Numbered from the stretch's first letter, positions 18,396 through 27,644 are shown. The stretch is 64,000 nucleotides of DNA from Roseobacter sp. GAI101 (GCF_000156335.1 NZ_DS999213.1:2088214-2152213); one strand, 5' to 3'. Made by a program: numbers and translations. The notes: generated from the sequence alone by a model not told the origin.

Positions 18396-18878
18396 TTAAA
18401 GCGTCCAGGTATCGACGATCACCGCATTCTCGCGGATGTGCAGAAGCTTGAGATCCAAAACATCCTGCGGCGCTATCGGGATGATGCCTGGCAGCAGCGA
18501 TGCTTCGCCGTGACCATAGAGTGCCTGAAGCGCAAAGCGGCATGCGTAGATCTTGCTGCCCTCAGCCATGAACTTTTTGAGATTGTCTGCAAAGTTCTGA
18601 TGCCCTGGGAACGCCGCATCGCCCAGTGTCGGAAATCCGCGCTGGATGCCAAGTGTCACGCCAGGACCGTACAGCAGGATCGAGGTTTCGAACCCTTTGC
18701 GTGCCAGACGAATGGCGTTGAGCATATTGACGAGGCCGATGGACCCCTCGAAGGCCACGGTGTGGAAGGTGACAAGCGCCTTCTGGCCCGGTTCTGCTTT
18801 CACATCCTCGAAAACCTTGTCTTCGTAATCGACGAAAAAATCGCCGTCCTTGTGTTTTTCTTGCGTTACTGCCGGCAT
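18396..18878 (-). CDS. Nit1C first gene, nitrogen-starvation protein (MSMEG_0572/Sll0783 family)
   Basis: A 160-residue protein of the Sll0783/MSMEG_0572 family, recognised from its length and position and from the [20 protein letters not shown] segment, which resembles the DsrE-like fold. In Synechocystis, loss of the homologue impairs polyhydroxybutyrate synthesis under nitrogen limitation (recalled). It is the promoter-proximal gene of the operon, transcribed away from the divergent MocR-type regulator. Confidence 0.83.
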   Translation of the reverse strand: MPAVTQEKHKDGDFFVDYEDKVFEDVKAEPGQKALVTFHTVAFEGSIGLVNMLNAIRLARKGFETSILLYGPGVTLGIQRGFPTLGDAAFPGHQNFADNLKKFMAEGSKIYACRFALQALYGHGEASLLPGIIPIAPQDVLDLKLLHIRENAVIVDTWTL

Positions 18879-19129
18879 GTATCAATCCCTTTTGCTGGTC
18901 GGCCAGTATTGACCGCTTCGTGTAGAGTGAGTGTGCCGCGCCTAAGGAAATCCAATCAATATAAGAATCAATTACACATACAATTTAGAGCAATGAATCC
19001 CTTCGCCTTCGTAATATTCACCGGTCGAGACCTATTTATCAGCAGTCCAAGAAGGATTGAGCTGGATTATTTGAATAAAATCCATACAAAGCAATTCAAT
19101 CCGATATAATTTGGCTGTAGTATTTCCCG
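18879..19129. promoter_or_regulatory. Divergent promoter region of Nit1C operon and MocR-type regulator
   Basis: A 251-base AT-rich region between divergent genes. GGATTGA at 19054-19060 and TCAATCC at 19096-19102 form a perfect inverted pair, and GGATT-N10-AATCC (19064-19083) sits between them. A similar box, ATCCAATCAA, occurs near 18949. MocR/PdxR regulators typically bind repeated boxes in such divergent regions, so this probably contains the operator for the protein at 19130. Confidence 0.5.
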
Positions 19130-20491
19130 ATGAAAGACTGGACACCGATTCTGCGCACCGACGGTGCCGCCCGTTACTTGCAACTGGCCGATGCCATTGC
19201 CGAAGGGATTTCGAATGGCACCCTTCAGGATGGCGTGCGCCTGCCGCCTCAGCGCAAGCTCGCCGACAGGCTGGGCATCGACTTTACCACTGTATCACGC
19301 GGCTATGTTGAGGCGCGGCAACGCGGACTGGTAAGCAGCCACGTCGGGCGCGGCACTTTCGTGATCGGCACAAAACGCGCGGATCCCCAACGCGAGCAGC
19401 GCCGACACGCCGACGTCGACCTGACCATGAACCTGCCTCCCGAGCCGGACGAGCCCGCGCTTCTGGCCCGGATGGAGGCAGGCGTGCAGACCGTCACAGC
19501 GAACCTGATCGACTTGCTGCGATACCAATCGTCCACGGGCGGCCAGATCGACAAGGAGGCCGCATCGACGTGGTTATCCCTGCGCGGCCTCGTCCCGTCA
19601 CTCGACCGGATCGCAGTGACACCCGGCGCACATCCCACCATCCTTGCGATCCTGATGAGTCTGGCCAAACCCGGGGATGTCGTGTTGTGCGAGGATGTGA
19701 CCTATCCTGGTATACGCAGCATCTGCGCGCGGCTGAACCTGCGCCTTGTGGGCCTTCCGGGGGATGCGGATGGGATCGATATTGATGCGCTTAACACGGC
19801 GATCCGTGAACATCGGCCAAAGGCTCTTTATCTCAATCCGACCCTGAACAACCCAACGACACGGACAATCTCACTCGCGCGCCGTCAGTCCATAGCAGAC
19901 GTGATTATTGCCCACCATCTGCCACTGATCGAGGATGACGCCTACGGCTTCATTCCACCCCACCCACCGGCACCGTTGGCCAGCTTCGCTCCCGATCTGG
20001 TCTGGCATATCGGCGGGCTGGCCAAGTGTATCGGTGCCGGTTTGCGCCTTGCCTACACCGTCGCCCCCAACAGCCACGCTGCCCGCGAACTGGCACATCA
20101 GATCAGGATCATCTCGGTCATGCCGTCACCCTTGATGATGGCACTTGCAACACGCTGGATCATCGATGGCACCGCGGACGGCATCCGCCGCTTTGTCCGC
20201 GAGGAAACGCTGGCACGTCAGGCCATCGCTTCCCAAGCCCTGAACGGGTTCCGCTTTGAATCGACCCCACACGCCTTCAATGTCTGGCTTCACCTGCCCG
20301 AAGGCATCACGCGCGCCGAAATGATCGGGCGCATGGCAGGCACAGGAGTGGGGATCATGCCGTCAGACGCCTTCACCGTTTCCGGCAATCCAACCGAAGC
20401 CATCCGAGTCTGCCTCGGTGGACAGATCAAACGAAGCCAGCTCCACGATGCGATGGGCCTTCTTGCCTATATCATGTCGAGTACGGACTGA
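19130..20491 (+). CDS. MocR-type PLP-dependent transcriptional regulator (GntR HTH plus aminotransferase)
   Basis: This 453-residue protein has a GntR-type winged helix at about residues 12-78 (LQLADAIAEGISNG, LPPQRKLADRLGIDFTTVSRGY) and a class I aminotransferase-fold domain from about 110. The PLP-binding lysine is Lys299 in GGLAKCIG. Such proteins sense PLP adducts or amino compounds and control neighbouring genes. The divergent placement next to the Nit1C operon makes it the likely regulator of that cluster. I infer this from position only. Confidence 0.9.
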   Translation: MKDWTPILRTDGAARYLQLADAIAEGISNGTLQDGVRLPPQRKLADRLGIDFTTVSRGYVEARQRGLVSSHVGRGTFVIGTKRADPQREQRRHADVDLTMNLPPEPDEPALLARMEAGVQTVTANLIDLLRYQSSTGGQIDKEAASTWLSLRGLVPSLDRIAVTPGAHPTILAILMSLAKPGDVVLCEDVTYPGIRSICARLNLRLVGLPGDADGIDIDALNTAIREHRPKALYLNPTLNNPTTRTISLARRQSIADVIIAHHLPLIEDDAYGFIPPHPPAPLASFAPDLVWHIGGLAKCIGAGLRLAYTVAPNSHAARELAHQIRIISVMPSPLMMALATRWIIDGTADGIRRFVREETLARQAIASQALNGFRFESTPHAFNVWLHLPEGITRAEMIGRMAGTGVGIMPSDAFTVSGNPTEAIRVCLGGQIKRSQLHDAMGLLAYIMSSTD

Positions 20492-20808
20492 GGCTTCTTG
20501 TGTTTGGTGTAACGGTGTTTGTTGATTTGTGCCTGCACATTAACGGAAAGTTGATAAGCCCGCTGTCGTGCCCCACGTTGAGGAACCACACTTTGCGCTC
20601 TTCGTGCATCAGCGAGCGGACATCACGTTCAGCACCGATGGTGACCGCACCGAAATCGGCGCGCGGCCAAATGAGCGTTGAGAAACTGAACGCCATTGCA
20701 TGAATTCAAACGCAATGCCGTCAACGGCTTAAGCGTTTTTTCCATGTGGGGCCTTACGTGGGGCCACTACCTAAAATCACTAGTCTACGCAATGATTTCA
20801 GAGGGTAA
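20492..20808. other. Region between regulator and tRNA-Ser with possible gene remnants
   Basis: About 315 bases without an intact gene. On the minus strand a short open frame (20472-20696) has protein-like composition but no recognised family. A possible integrase start lies at 20695-20745, and GGCCCCAC occurs twice on the minus strand just before it. Together these suggest decayed mobile DNA next to the tRNA gene. Confidence 0.35.
20695..20745 (-). pseudogene. Possible remnant of a tyrosine integrase N-terminus
   Basis: The minus-strand frame from 20745 reads MEKTLKPLTALRLNS before losing resemblance. This is like the KPLTALKV start seen in many proteobacterial phage-type integrases of the DUF4102 class, which sit directly downstream of a tRNA gene. 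It starts 64 bases past the tRNA 3' end in the same direction, the usual arrangement. The fragment is very short, so this is a suggestion only. Confidence 0.25.
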
Positions 20809-20898
20809 TGGCGGAGACGAAGGGATTCGAACCCTCGAGACCCTTCCGGGCCTACTCCCTTAGCAGGGGAGCGCCTTCGACCACTCGGCCACATCTCC
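20809..20898 (-). tRNA. tRNA-Ser (anticodon GCT)
   Basis: Read on the minus strand, this 90-base gene has acceptor GGAGATG paired with CGTCTCC, a D-loop with GCCGAGTGG, anticodon stem CTCCC/GGGAG around TGCTAA (anticodon GCT, reading AGC/AGT), a long variable arm typical of tRNA-Ser, a T-arm with GGTTCGAATCC, discriminator G and an encoded CCA. The long variable arm excludes other isotypes. Confidence 0.96.
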
Positions 20899-21291
20899 GC
20901 TGACGCGTATAGCCGCCCAAGCCTTGGGTTTACAAGGGCGAATTTGAAAGTTTCAGGCCGATCGCCTGCGCATGACGAATACCGCTGGCTTGGACGCCTG
21001 AACGAATAAATCGGCAGTGTCTTCGTGTGCGCGGCAAAGCTTGCGGCTGCCCCCGACGGGACGTTCGCGCAGGCTATGGGCACCGAAGGTGTGGAAATTT
21101 CTTTGAAGGACGAGATCTTGCGGCCTGGATGATCTGGCTTGGCTTACATTCCACCATGCCAGAAACCAGGTTCATCCAAAACCGCCGGCAGGAATTCCCT
21201 GACCACCCCAATTGCGCAGCGCTAAAGCTTGAGGTGACAGTGATTTCAAACGGTAAACAGCGGGACAAAAGCCGCGAACGTGCGGCAGATA
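20899..21291. other. Intergenic region upstream of tRNA-Ser
   Basis: About 390 bases. It should hold the tRNA promoter (minus strand, just above 20898) and the terminator of ychF at its right edge. Short open frames here lack codon bias and ribosome sites, and I see no gene. Confidence 0.5.
21265..21286 (-). terminator. Intrinsic terminator of ychF
   Basis: On the minus strand GCCGC-acgttc-GCGGC (21286-21271) is followed by TTTTG (from plus-strand AAAA at 21267-21270). It lies 5 bases past the ychF stop codon. The 5-base GC stem is short but well placed. Confidence 0.6.
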
Positions 21292-22389
21292 TTAAGTGTT
21301 GAACAGGAAGTGCAGCACGTCGCCGTCTTTCACCGTGTAAGCTTTGCCTTCGGAGCGCATCTTGCCGGCTTCCTTTGCCGGCCCCTCGCCACCCAGCGTC
21401 ACGAAATCATCATAGGCAATCGTCTCGGCTCGGATGAAGCCTTTTTCAAAATCACCGTGAATCACGCCGGCAGCCTTGGGGGCGGATGTGCCGTGCTTGA
21501 TCGTCCAGGCACGTGCCTCTTTGGGGCCGACGGTAAAGTAAGTCTCGAGGTGCAACAGTTCATATCCGGCGCGGATCAGGCGATTCAGGCCCGCTTCCTT
21601 GAGGCCCATCTCCTCAAGGAACATGTCTGCTTCCTCGGGGTCAAGCTGGCTGATTTCCTCTTCGATTTGGGCCGAGATGATGACGTGGCTGTTGCCCTGC
21701 GCTGCGGCCATCTCGCCGACGGCGGTGGACAGGGCATTGCCCTCTGCAGCCTCTGATTCGCCGACGTTGCAAACGTAAAGCACGGGCTTGGTGGTCAGAA
21801 GTTGCAGCATCCGCCAGGCTTTGGCATCGTCTTCGTCGATGGTCACGGTGCGGGCGGGCTTGCCGTCTTCAATTGCGGCCTGGGCCAGTGCCAGAAGGCG
21901 GTCCTGCTGGGCTGCATCCTTGTCATTGCCCTTGATCTTGCGGACCAGGCCAGCGCGGCGCTTTTCGATGCTCTCCAGATCAGCCAGCATCAATTCGGTG
22001 TCGATTGTCTCGGCGTCGGCTACAGGGTCGACCCGGCCTTCGACGTGGGTAACGTCGCCGTCCTCAAAACAGCGCAGGACATGGGCGATGGCGTCGGTTT
22101 CGCGGATGTTGGCAAGGAACTGGTTGCCCAACCCTTCGCCCTTGGACGCGCCTTTGACGAGGCCCGCGATATCGACGAAAGTCATGCGCGTGGGGATGAT
22201 CGATTTCGACTTGGCGATCTCGGCCAGTTTATCAAGGCGCGCGTCCGGTACGGCGACTTCACCCACATTGGGTTCAATCGTGCAGAACGGGAAGTTGGCA
22301 GCCTGCGCGGCCGCCGTCCGGGTCAGCGCATTGAAGAGGGTCGATTTGCCGACATTCGGCAGACCCACGATTCCCATTTTAAAACCCAT
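21292..22389 (-). CDS. ychF: Redox-regulated ribosome-binding ATPase YchF
   Basis: This 365-residue OBG-family P-loop protein has Walker [10 protein letters not shown] at residues 9-17, followed by a coiled-coil and a TGS domain at the C-terminus ([10 protein letters not shown]...[10 protein letters not shown]). The start is set at MGFKMG (22389), matching the family start MGFK, rather than three codons upstream. YchF hydrolyses ATP, binds ribosomes and dampens oxidative stress responses. A terminator follows. In many bacteria it is paired with pth; here pth is 3.4 kb away. Confidence 0.95.
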   Translation of the reverse strand: MGFKMGIVGLPNVGKSTLFNALTRTAAAQAANFPFCTIEPNVGEVAVPDARLDKLAEIAKSKSIIPTRMTFVDIAGLVKGASKGEGLGNQFLANIRETDAIAHVLRCFEDGDVTHVEGRVDPVADAETIDTELMLADLESIEKRRAGLVRKIKGNDKDAAQQDRLLALAQAAIEDGKPARTVTIDEDDAKAWRMLQLLTTKPVLYVCNVGESEAAEGNALSTAVGEMAAAQGNSHVIISAQIEEEISQLDPEEADMFLEEMGLKEAGLNRLIRAGYELLHLETYFTVGPKEARAWTIKHGTSAPKAAGVIHGDFEKGFIRAETIAYDDFVTLGGEGPAKEAGKMRSEGKAYTVKDGDVLHFLFNT

Positions 22390-22448
22390 GACATGCATCC
22401 TTTATAACTTGGCGCTGTCCTAGGGTTTTGACGGGGTTTGCGCAAGTC

Positions 22449-22649
22449 TTAGCGCGCGCGGCGATCCTCATGCGATTGATAGATCAGGATCCAAGCCAGC
22501 AAGATGAACATCGGGTGCGTCAGACCACCGGAAAAGATGATCGCCGGAATCCAGATGAGGAACACGATGATGGCTGTAAAAATCCGGCCTGTCAGCAGGA
22601 TGGAAAGCGGGGGCAAAAGGAGCGCGAGGACATAATTCATACGCATCAT
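22449..22649 (-). CDS. Small membrane protein, YqaE/Pmp3 family
   Basis: A 66-residue protein made almost entirely of two hydrophobic helices (about residues 5-25 and 28-50), ending in a charged tail. The pattern LALLLPPLSILLTG followed by a second helix resembles the YqaE/Pmp3 family of stress-linked small membrane proteins. The exact start among M1, M2 and M4 is uncertain. Its promoter region overlaps the two-palindrome element at 22697. Confidence 0.75.
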   Translation of the reverse strand: MMRMNYVLALLLPPLSILLTGRIFTAIIVFLIWIPAIIFSGGLTHPMFILLAWILIYQSHEDRRAR

Positions 22650-22696
22650 TTAAGCCGACTGCGTGACATTGGAAGACCCCGCAGCGGCAAGTGCGC

Positions 22697-22737
22697 GGAA
22701 AATTCGAATTTTTCGGTCCGGAATTTTTGAAAATTCC
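22697..22737. promoter_or_regulatory. Bipartite palindromic element upstream of trpA
   Basis: Two AT-rich palindromes lie head to tail: AAAATTCGAATTTT (perfect) and GAATTTT-t-GAAAATTC (near perfect), with centres about 21 bases apart, two helical turns. A copy matching at 35 of 40 aligned positions lies upstream of trpB at 31167-31206. Here it sits 82-122 bases before the trpA start and about 48 bases before the divergent yqaE-like gene. It looks like a tandem operator for a dimeric regulator. Confidence 0.6.
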
Positions 22738-22818
22738 ACGCCCCACTCGCGCGGTGCTCCATTGATTTCTGTGGTTTTATTGGGCATTGCAAAGCAACCA
22801 TGCAAAAAGGCCGCACTC

Positions 22819-23610
22819 ATGACACGCATCGACGCAAAATTCGCTGACCTGAAATCCCAAGGCAAAAAGGCTTTCGTGTCTTATGTCATGGCGGGCGACC
22901 CGGATTTTGACAAATCCCTTGAAATCGTGCGTGGCCTTCCGGGGGCCGGCGTAGACATCATTGAACTTGGCCTGCCCTTCACTGACCCCATGGCCGACGG
23001 CCCCGCCATTCAGTTGGCCGGACAGCGCGCATTGGCGGCCGGCATGACGCTGAAAAAGACGCTGGAACTTGCAACGGCATTTCGTGAACAGGACGACACC
23101 ACGCCAATCGTCCTGATGGGGTATTACAACCCGATCTATTCCATGGGCGTCGATAAATTCCTGGTCGCCGCCAAGGCAGCAGGCGTCGACGGGTTGATCG
23201 TGGTCGACCTGCCCCCCGAAGAAGACAACGAACTGTGCATTCCCGCCCAGGCTGCCGGATTGAACTTTATCCGGCTGGCCACACCCACCACCGACGACAA
23301 GCGCCTGCCGCGCGTTGTTCAGAACACCTCGGGCTTTGTCTATTACGTCTCGATCACCGGCATCACCGGTTCAGCCGAAGCGAATGCCGGCGATGTCGCC
23401 CCCGAGGTCGCGCGTATCCAGAACGCCAGCGGTCTGCCCGTGATTGTGGGTTTTGGCGTTAATACCCCCGAAAAGGCCGAGGCGATTTCGGCTGTGGCCG
23501 ACGGCTGCGTTGTCGGCTCTGCCATTGTGTCCAAGATCGCCGGCGGCGCGCCGGTTGCCGACGTGCTTGCCTTCGTCAAGACCCTGGCGGACGGGGCGCA
23601 TCGCGCCTGA
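22819..23610 (+). CDS. trpA: Tryptophan synthase alpha subunit
   Basis: This 263-residue TIM-barrel protein has catalytic residues Glu49 (IIELGLPF) and Asp60 (MAD) at the same numbers as the classical enzyme. It cleaves indole-3-glycerol phosphate to indole for the beta subunit. The start at 22819 gives the normal family length; the frame is open further upstream but that part is non-coding leader carrying the palindromic element. trpB is not adjacent but lies 6 kb away on the other strand, a split usual in Rhodobacteraceae. Confidence 0.96.
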   Translation: MTRIDAKFADLKSQGKKAFVSYVMAGDPDFDKSLEIVRGLPGAGVDIIELGLPFTDPMADGPAIQLAGQRALAAGMTLKKTLELATAFREQDDTTPIVLMGYYNPIYSMGVDKFLVAAKAAGVDGLIVVDLPPEEDNELCIPAQAAGLNFIRLATPTTDDKRLPRVVQNTSGFVYYVSITGITGSAEANAGDVAPEVARIQNASGLPVIVGFGVNTPEKAEAISAVADGCVVGSAIVSKIAGGAPVADVLAFVKTLADGAHRA

Positions 23611-23642
23611 TTTATTCAGCGCAAAGCGATTGCGTTAAGCGT

Positions 23643-23675
23643 TCTGTATTGGTTAGATAATCTGACCAATACAGA
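23643..23675. promoter_or_regulatory. Large inverted repeat (LldR-like operator) before lldD
   Basis: TCTGTATTGGT (23643-23653) is exactly repeated in inverse at 23665-23675, and the 11-base spacer contains a further AGAT-a-ATCT repeat. The core TTGGT...ACCAA matches the half-sites of GntR/FadR-type lactate regulators such as LldR (recalled consensus). It ends at the first base of the AGGAAG ribosome site, so it could act as an operator or as an RNA hairpin limiting translation. Confidence 0.6.
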
Positions 23676-23687
23676 GGAAGCCCGCTG

Positions 23688-24854
23688 ATGCCCGTGATCA
23701 CGAATATCCAAGACCTCAAGCGCCTGCACGAACGCCGCGTGCCGCGCATGTTCTATGATTATGCCGAATCGGGCAGCTGGACCGAGCAGACCTTCCGCGA
23801 AAACACATCTGATTTCGATAAAATCCGTCTGCGCCAGCGCGTTGCCGTCGACATGAGCGGGCGCACCACCAAGACACAGATGATCGGCCAGGATGTCGCC
23901 ATGCCCGTGGCCCTTGCCCCCGTCGGTCTTACCGGCATGCAACACGCTGACGGCGAGATCAAAGCCGCCCGTGCTGCCGAAGCCTTTGGCGTGCCCTATA
24001 CCCTTTCAACGATGTCGATCAATTCGATCGAGGACGTGGCCGAGGCAACGACCAAGCCGTTCTGGTTCCAGCTTTATACCATGCGTGACGAAGATTACGT
24101 GTCACGTCTGATCCAGCGCGCCAAAGATGCGAAATGTTCGGCGCTTGTCATCACGCTTGACCTCCAAATTCTTGGCCAGCGGCACAAGGATCTGAAAAAC
24201 GGCCTTTCTGCCCCGCCCAAGCTGACCGCCAAGACCATCGCAAACCTTGCGACCAAATGGTCCTGGGGGATTGAAATGCTCAGCGCAAAGCGGCGGACCT
24301 TTGGCAATATCGTCGGCCATGTGACGGGCGTCGATGATACGGCAAACCTTGGCGCGTGGACGGCTGAACAGTTCGATCCATCGCTGGACTGGGGCAAGAT
24401 CGCCAAGCTGAAGGAACAGTGGGGCGGAAAGGTGATCCTCAAGGGCATTCTGGACGCCGAAGACGCCAAAATGGCACTGCAAGTCGGCGCGGATGCGATC
24501 ATCGTCAGCAACCATGGCGGCCGGCAGCTGGATGGGGCGATCAGCTCGATCAGTGCGTTGCCGTCGATTCTGGACGCGGTTGGCGACCAGATCGAAGTGC
24601 ATCTGGATAGTGGTATCCGGTCGGGTCAGGACGTGCTCAAGGCGATGGCAATGGGGGCGTCGGGCACCTTTATCGGCCGCGCCTATATCTACGGTCTGGG
24701 TGCCATGGGTCAGAAAGGCGTGACCACTGCGCTTGAGGTGATCCACAAGGAACTGGACCTGACCATGGCGCTGTGCGGCGAAACGTCGGTCAAGGATCTG
24801 GGAAAGCATAACCTTTTGATCCCCAAGGATTTCGGAGGCGACTGGCAGGACTGA
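23688..24854 (+). CDS. lldD: L-lactate dehydrogenase, FMN-dependent (alpha-hydroxy-acid oxidase family)
   Basis: This 388-residue TIM-barrel flavoprotein has catalytic His276 in [10 protein letters not shown] and the typical N-terminal [14 protein letters not shown] segment. It oxidises L-lactate to pyruvate at the membrane, passing electrons to quinone or cytochrome. The start follows AGGAAG with good spacing. It stands alone behind a strong palindromic operator, consistent with lactate induction. Another 2-hydroxyacid substrate is possible within this family. Confidence 0.9.
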   Translation: MPVITNIQDLKRLHERRVPRMFYDYAESGSWTEQTFRENTSDFDKIRLRQRVAVDMSGRTTKTQMIGQDVAMPVALAPVGLTGMQHADGEIKAARAAEAFGVPYTLSTMSINSIEDVAEATTKPFWFQLYTMRDEDYVSRLIQRAKDAKCSALVITLDLQILGQRHKDLKNGLSAPPKLTAKTIANLATKWSWGIEMLSAKRRTFGNIVGHVTGVDDTANLGAWTAEQFDPSLDWGKIAKLKEQWGGKVILKGILDAEDAKMALQVGADAIIVSNHGGRQLDGAISSISALPSILDAVGDQIEVHLDSGIRSGQDVLKAMAMGASGTFIGRAYIYGLGAMGQKGVTTALEVIHKELDLTMALCGETSVKDLGKHNLLIPKDFGGDWQD

Positions 24855-25071
24855 CCTGGCCCCGTCCCCGTCTTGCGTGCCAAGGCGGGGATCAGGACGG
24901 TCAGGGCCGCGGCACCCGTTACAAACGGCAACCGTGCACCCGCAAGACCACGACCGTCACGCCCAAGGCGATTTTTTGTCTTTCCTCGGTGCCAGATCCC
25001 GTCTATACGCGCGGCTTCACGCGGACATACAGCCTTGGAGGATGTCCGCCCTAAACATATTGGAGAATAAC

Positions 25072-25716
25072 ATGGCTGGAGAGATTCCTGATCTTGAAGC
25101 TTTCGTACGGACGGGGACAGGCAAGGGCGCCGCTCGTCAGGCACGTCGTGACGGCATGGTACCGGGCATCGTGTTTGGCGGTGACGTTGACCCACTGCCG
25201 ATCAACCTGGATTTCAACAAGCTGCTGACCAAGCTGCGCGCAGGCCGTTTCAAGGCCACGCTGTTCAACATGAAGGTCGAAGGCCACGACGACGTTCGTG
25301 TCATCTGCCGCGATGTTCAGCGTCACGTTGTCAAAGACTTGCCAACGCACGTCGACTTCATGCGTCTCAAGCGCACCACAAAAATCAACCTGTTCATTCA
25401 GGTCGAAGTTTCGGGTGAAGAAGAATGCCCTGGCCTGAAAAAAGGCGGCGTTCTGACATTGGTACGCCCCGAAGTCGAACTGGTTGTGACTGCGGGCGAT
25501 ATCCCTGATCACATCACCGTTGATATTTCCGGTCTGCAAATCGGCGACAGCGCGACAATCGCGAATGTTGTTCTGCCCGAAGGCTCGAAGCCAGTCATCG
25601 ACCGCGACTTTGTGATTGCACAGGTTTCGGCACCTTCCGGTCTTGCCAGCCAGGACGACGAAGATGAAGACGTTGCAGCAGACGAAGTGCCAGCAACAGA
25701 AGTCAACGAAGACTGA
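25072..25716 (+). CDS. rplY: 50S ribosomal protein L25/general stress protein Ctc
   Basis: This 214-residue protein is the long (TL5/Ctc) form of L25: an N-terminal 5S rRNA-binding beta domain (about residues 1-95, with [16 protein letters not shown]) followed by the Ctc C-terminal domain and an acidic tail ([12 protein letters not shown]). The frame is open upstream, but the start at 25072 after a GGAGAAT site matches the family. It is followed by a terminator and then pth, the common rplY-pth order. Confidence 0.94.
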   Translation: MAGEIPDLEAFVRTGTGKGAARQARRDGMVPGIVFGGDVDPLPINLDFNKLLTKLRAGRFKATLFNMKVEGHDDVRVICRDVQRHVVKDLPTHVDFMRLKRTTKINLFIQVEVSGEEECPGLKKGGVLTLVRPEVELVVTAGDIPDHITVDISGLQIGDSATIANVVLPEGSKPVIDRDFVIAQVSAPSGLASQDDEDEDVAADEVPATEVNED

Positions 25717-25752
25717 TAGAACGCGCAACCCCACGCAAGTGCGGTTGAAGGA

Positions 25753-25787
25753 ATACGGGGTCGCCAGTGGCGGCCCCGTATTTCGTT
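25753..25787 (+). terminator. Intrinsic terminator after rplY
   Basis: ATACGGGG (25753-25760) pairs perfectly with CCCCGTAT (25774-25781) and is followed by TTCGTTTG. It sits 37 bases after the rplY stop and 49 bases before pth, so some readthrough into pth is possible. Confidence 0.65.
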
Positions 25788-25835
25788 TGACGCGAGTGTT
25801 TGATAAGCAGGGCTGCAATCATAAGGGATCTTTTC

Positions 25836-26552
25836 ATGAAACTGATCGTAGGGCTTGGAAATCCGGGCGCGAAATACGCCCGCAACCGCCATAACATCGG
25901 CTTCATGGCGCTGGACATGATCGCGGCCGATCACGGTTTCGCCCCCTGGAAGTCCAAGCACCAGGGACTGGTCAGCGAGGGCCGCTTGGGGTCGGAACGC
26001 GCCGTACTGCTCAAGCCAGAGACGTTCATGAACCTCTCGGGCCAGTCCGTGCAGGCGGCGATGCGGTTTTACAAGCTCGAGCCATCGGACGTGATCGTTC
26101 TGCATGATGAAATCGACCTCGCTCCGGCCAAGGTGAAATGCAAAACCGGCGGCGGCCATGCAGGCCACAACGGGTTGCGGTCGATCCATACGCATATCGG
26201 TCCGGACTATCATCGCGTCCGTCTTGGCGTGGGCCACCCCGGCCACAAGGACGCCGTGCCCGGCTATGTGCTGCGCGACTTTGCCAAGGCGGACGAGGCT
26301 TGGCTGGATGACGTATTGCGCGGCATCAGCGACGGCGCGCCGGAACTGGCGCGCGGTGATACTGCAAAATTCATGAATGCCGTCGCAATGCGCGTTTCCC
26401 CGCCCCGATCCGGTACCGGCACCAAGGGACCGGCGAAACCGCCGCAAAAGACGCAGGCCACCAAGCCGCCCCAACCGACTGTCAAAGATGACCCCGAACC
26501 GCAGGCCGACGAACGATCTTCCCTCCAAAAACTGATGGACCGCTTCAAATGA
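25836..26552 (+). CDS. pth: Peptidyl-tRNA hydrolase
   Basis: This 238-residue protein starts MKLIVGLGNPGAKYARNRHN, with the family's conserved Asn and His of that motif (GNPG, RHNIG), and has the HDEIDL segment near residue 92. It frees tRNA from stalled peptidyl-tRNA. The C-terminal 50 residues (rich in P, K, T and Q) extend past the usual core of about 190, as in other Rhodobacteraceae. The start at 25836 is chosen by homology. It overlaps the next gene by four bases. Confidence 0.95.
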   Translation: MKLIVGLGNPGAKYARNRHNIGFMALDMIAADHGFAPWKSKHQGLVSEGRLGSERAVLLKPETFMNLSGQSVQAAMRFYKLEPSDVIVLHDEIDLAPAKVKCKTGGGHAGHNGLRSIHTHIGPDYHRVRLGVGHPGHKDAVPGYVLRDFAKADEAWLDDVLRGISDGAPELARGDTAKFMNAVAMRVSPPRSGTGTKGPAKPPQKTQATKPPQPTVKDDPEPQADERSSLQKLMDRFK

Positions 26553-27583
26553 CATTGAAACAAGCCTTTGAAGACCAAGCAGCCCATTGCGTCGCTTTGG
26601 GCTCGCCCTTCATGGGGCAATTGATGATGGTTCTGGCCCGCGACTGGCCCAGGGACACAGCGCTTGGTCGTAAATTCGCAAGCGCCAAGGGCGATGTCGG
26701 GCCGATGGGGGCATCCTTGCCGCTGCGCATCGCGGGCGGCCTGCATGCGCTGGTGCTCAAGCGCAAGGCACCGGAATTGGTCGCGGTCTACCCGCCGCAT
26801 CAGACCTCGGATGCCGATCTCTCTGCCGCCGTGCTGGGAGCGCTTCAGACCCACGAGGCGTTCTTGCTGGAGTGGACCGATCATGCGCCCCAGACCAACG
26901 AGGTACGCCGTTCGGCCGCTCTGATCGCGGGCGCGCGCGTTGCGGCACAGCATTTCAACCTGCCGATCCACTTGTCCGAACTTGGGGCCAGTGGCGGGTT
27001 GAACCTGATGTGGGATCACTTTGCGCTGGAAATTGATGGCCACCACTTTGGCCCCAACATGTCGACCATCCTGCTGTCTCCGGACTGGACCGGTGCCCTG
27101 CCCCCGAAAACCCAGCCTCGTGTCGAAAAGCGGCGCGGCGTTGATCTGCATCCGCTTGACCCTACGCGCCACGACCATCTGCTGCGCTTGATGGCCTATC
27201 TGTGGGCCGACCAGCCTGAACGGCTGAACCTGACCCGCTCTGCCGCGTCGGTGATGCAGGCCAAGGTGGATCAGGGCGATGCCATCGACTGGCTGGCGCA
27301 GCAATTGCCCAAAGCCCCCCAAGGGAGCCTGCATCTGATCCAGCACACCGTCGCGTGGCAGTATTTCCCCAAATCTGCCCAGGCGCGCGGCAAGGCCCTG
27401 ATCGAAGCGGCGGGCGCGCGCGCCACGGCACAGCGCCCCTTGGCATGGCTTGCGATGGAAAACGACGGGACAGACAAAAAGGGGGCTGCGCTGACCCTGC
27501 GCCTGTGGCCGGGCGACATCACGCTGAACCTTGGCCGCGTCGATTTTCACGGGCGCTGGATCGACTGGCAGCACACCGGCTGA
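26549..27583 (+). CDS. DUF2332 family protein
   Basis: A 344-residue cytoplasmic protein of the DUF2332 family, recognised by FEDQAAHC, GSPFMGQLM near the start and ELGASGGLNLMWD near the middle. The last motif resembles a nucleotide- or SAM-binding glycine loop, but no activity is known to me. It overlaps pth by ATGA, so the two are coupled. A distinct role from pth is likely, since the pairing is lineage-specific. Confidence 0.8.
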   Translation: MTLKQAFEDQAAHCVALGSPFMGQLMMVLARDWPRDTALGRKFASAKGDVGPMGASLPLRIAGGLHALVLKRKAPELVAVYPPHQTSDADLSAAVLGALQTHEAFLLEWTDHAPQTNEVRRSAALIAGARVAAQHFNLPIHLSELGASGGLNLMWDHFALEIDGHHFGPNMSTILLSPDWTGALPPKTQPRVEKRRGVDLHPLDPTRHDHLLRLMAYLWADQPERLNLTRSAASVMQAKVDQGDAIDWLAQQLPKAPQGSLHLIQHTVAWQYFPKSAQARGKALIEAAGARATAQRPLAWLAMENDGTDKKGAALTLRLWPGDITLNLGRVDFHGRWIDWQHTG

Positions 27584-27644
27584 TGCCGTTGGGCTGGTAC
27601 GCGACCGCCCCCTGTGGTTGGATGGCCCAAGTGGCAGGGAGTTG

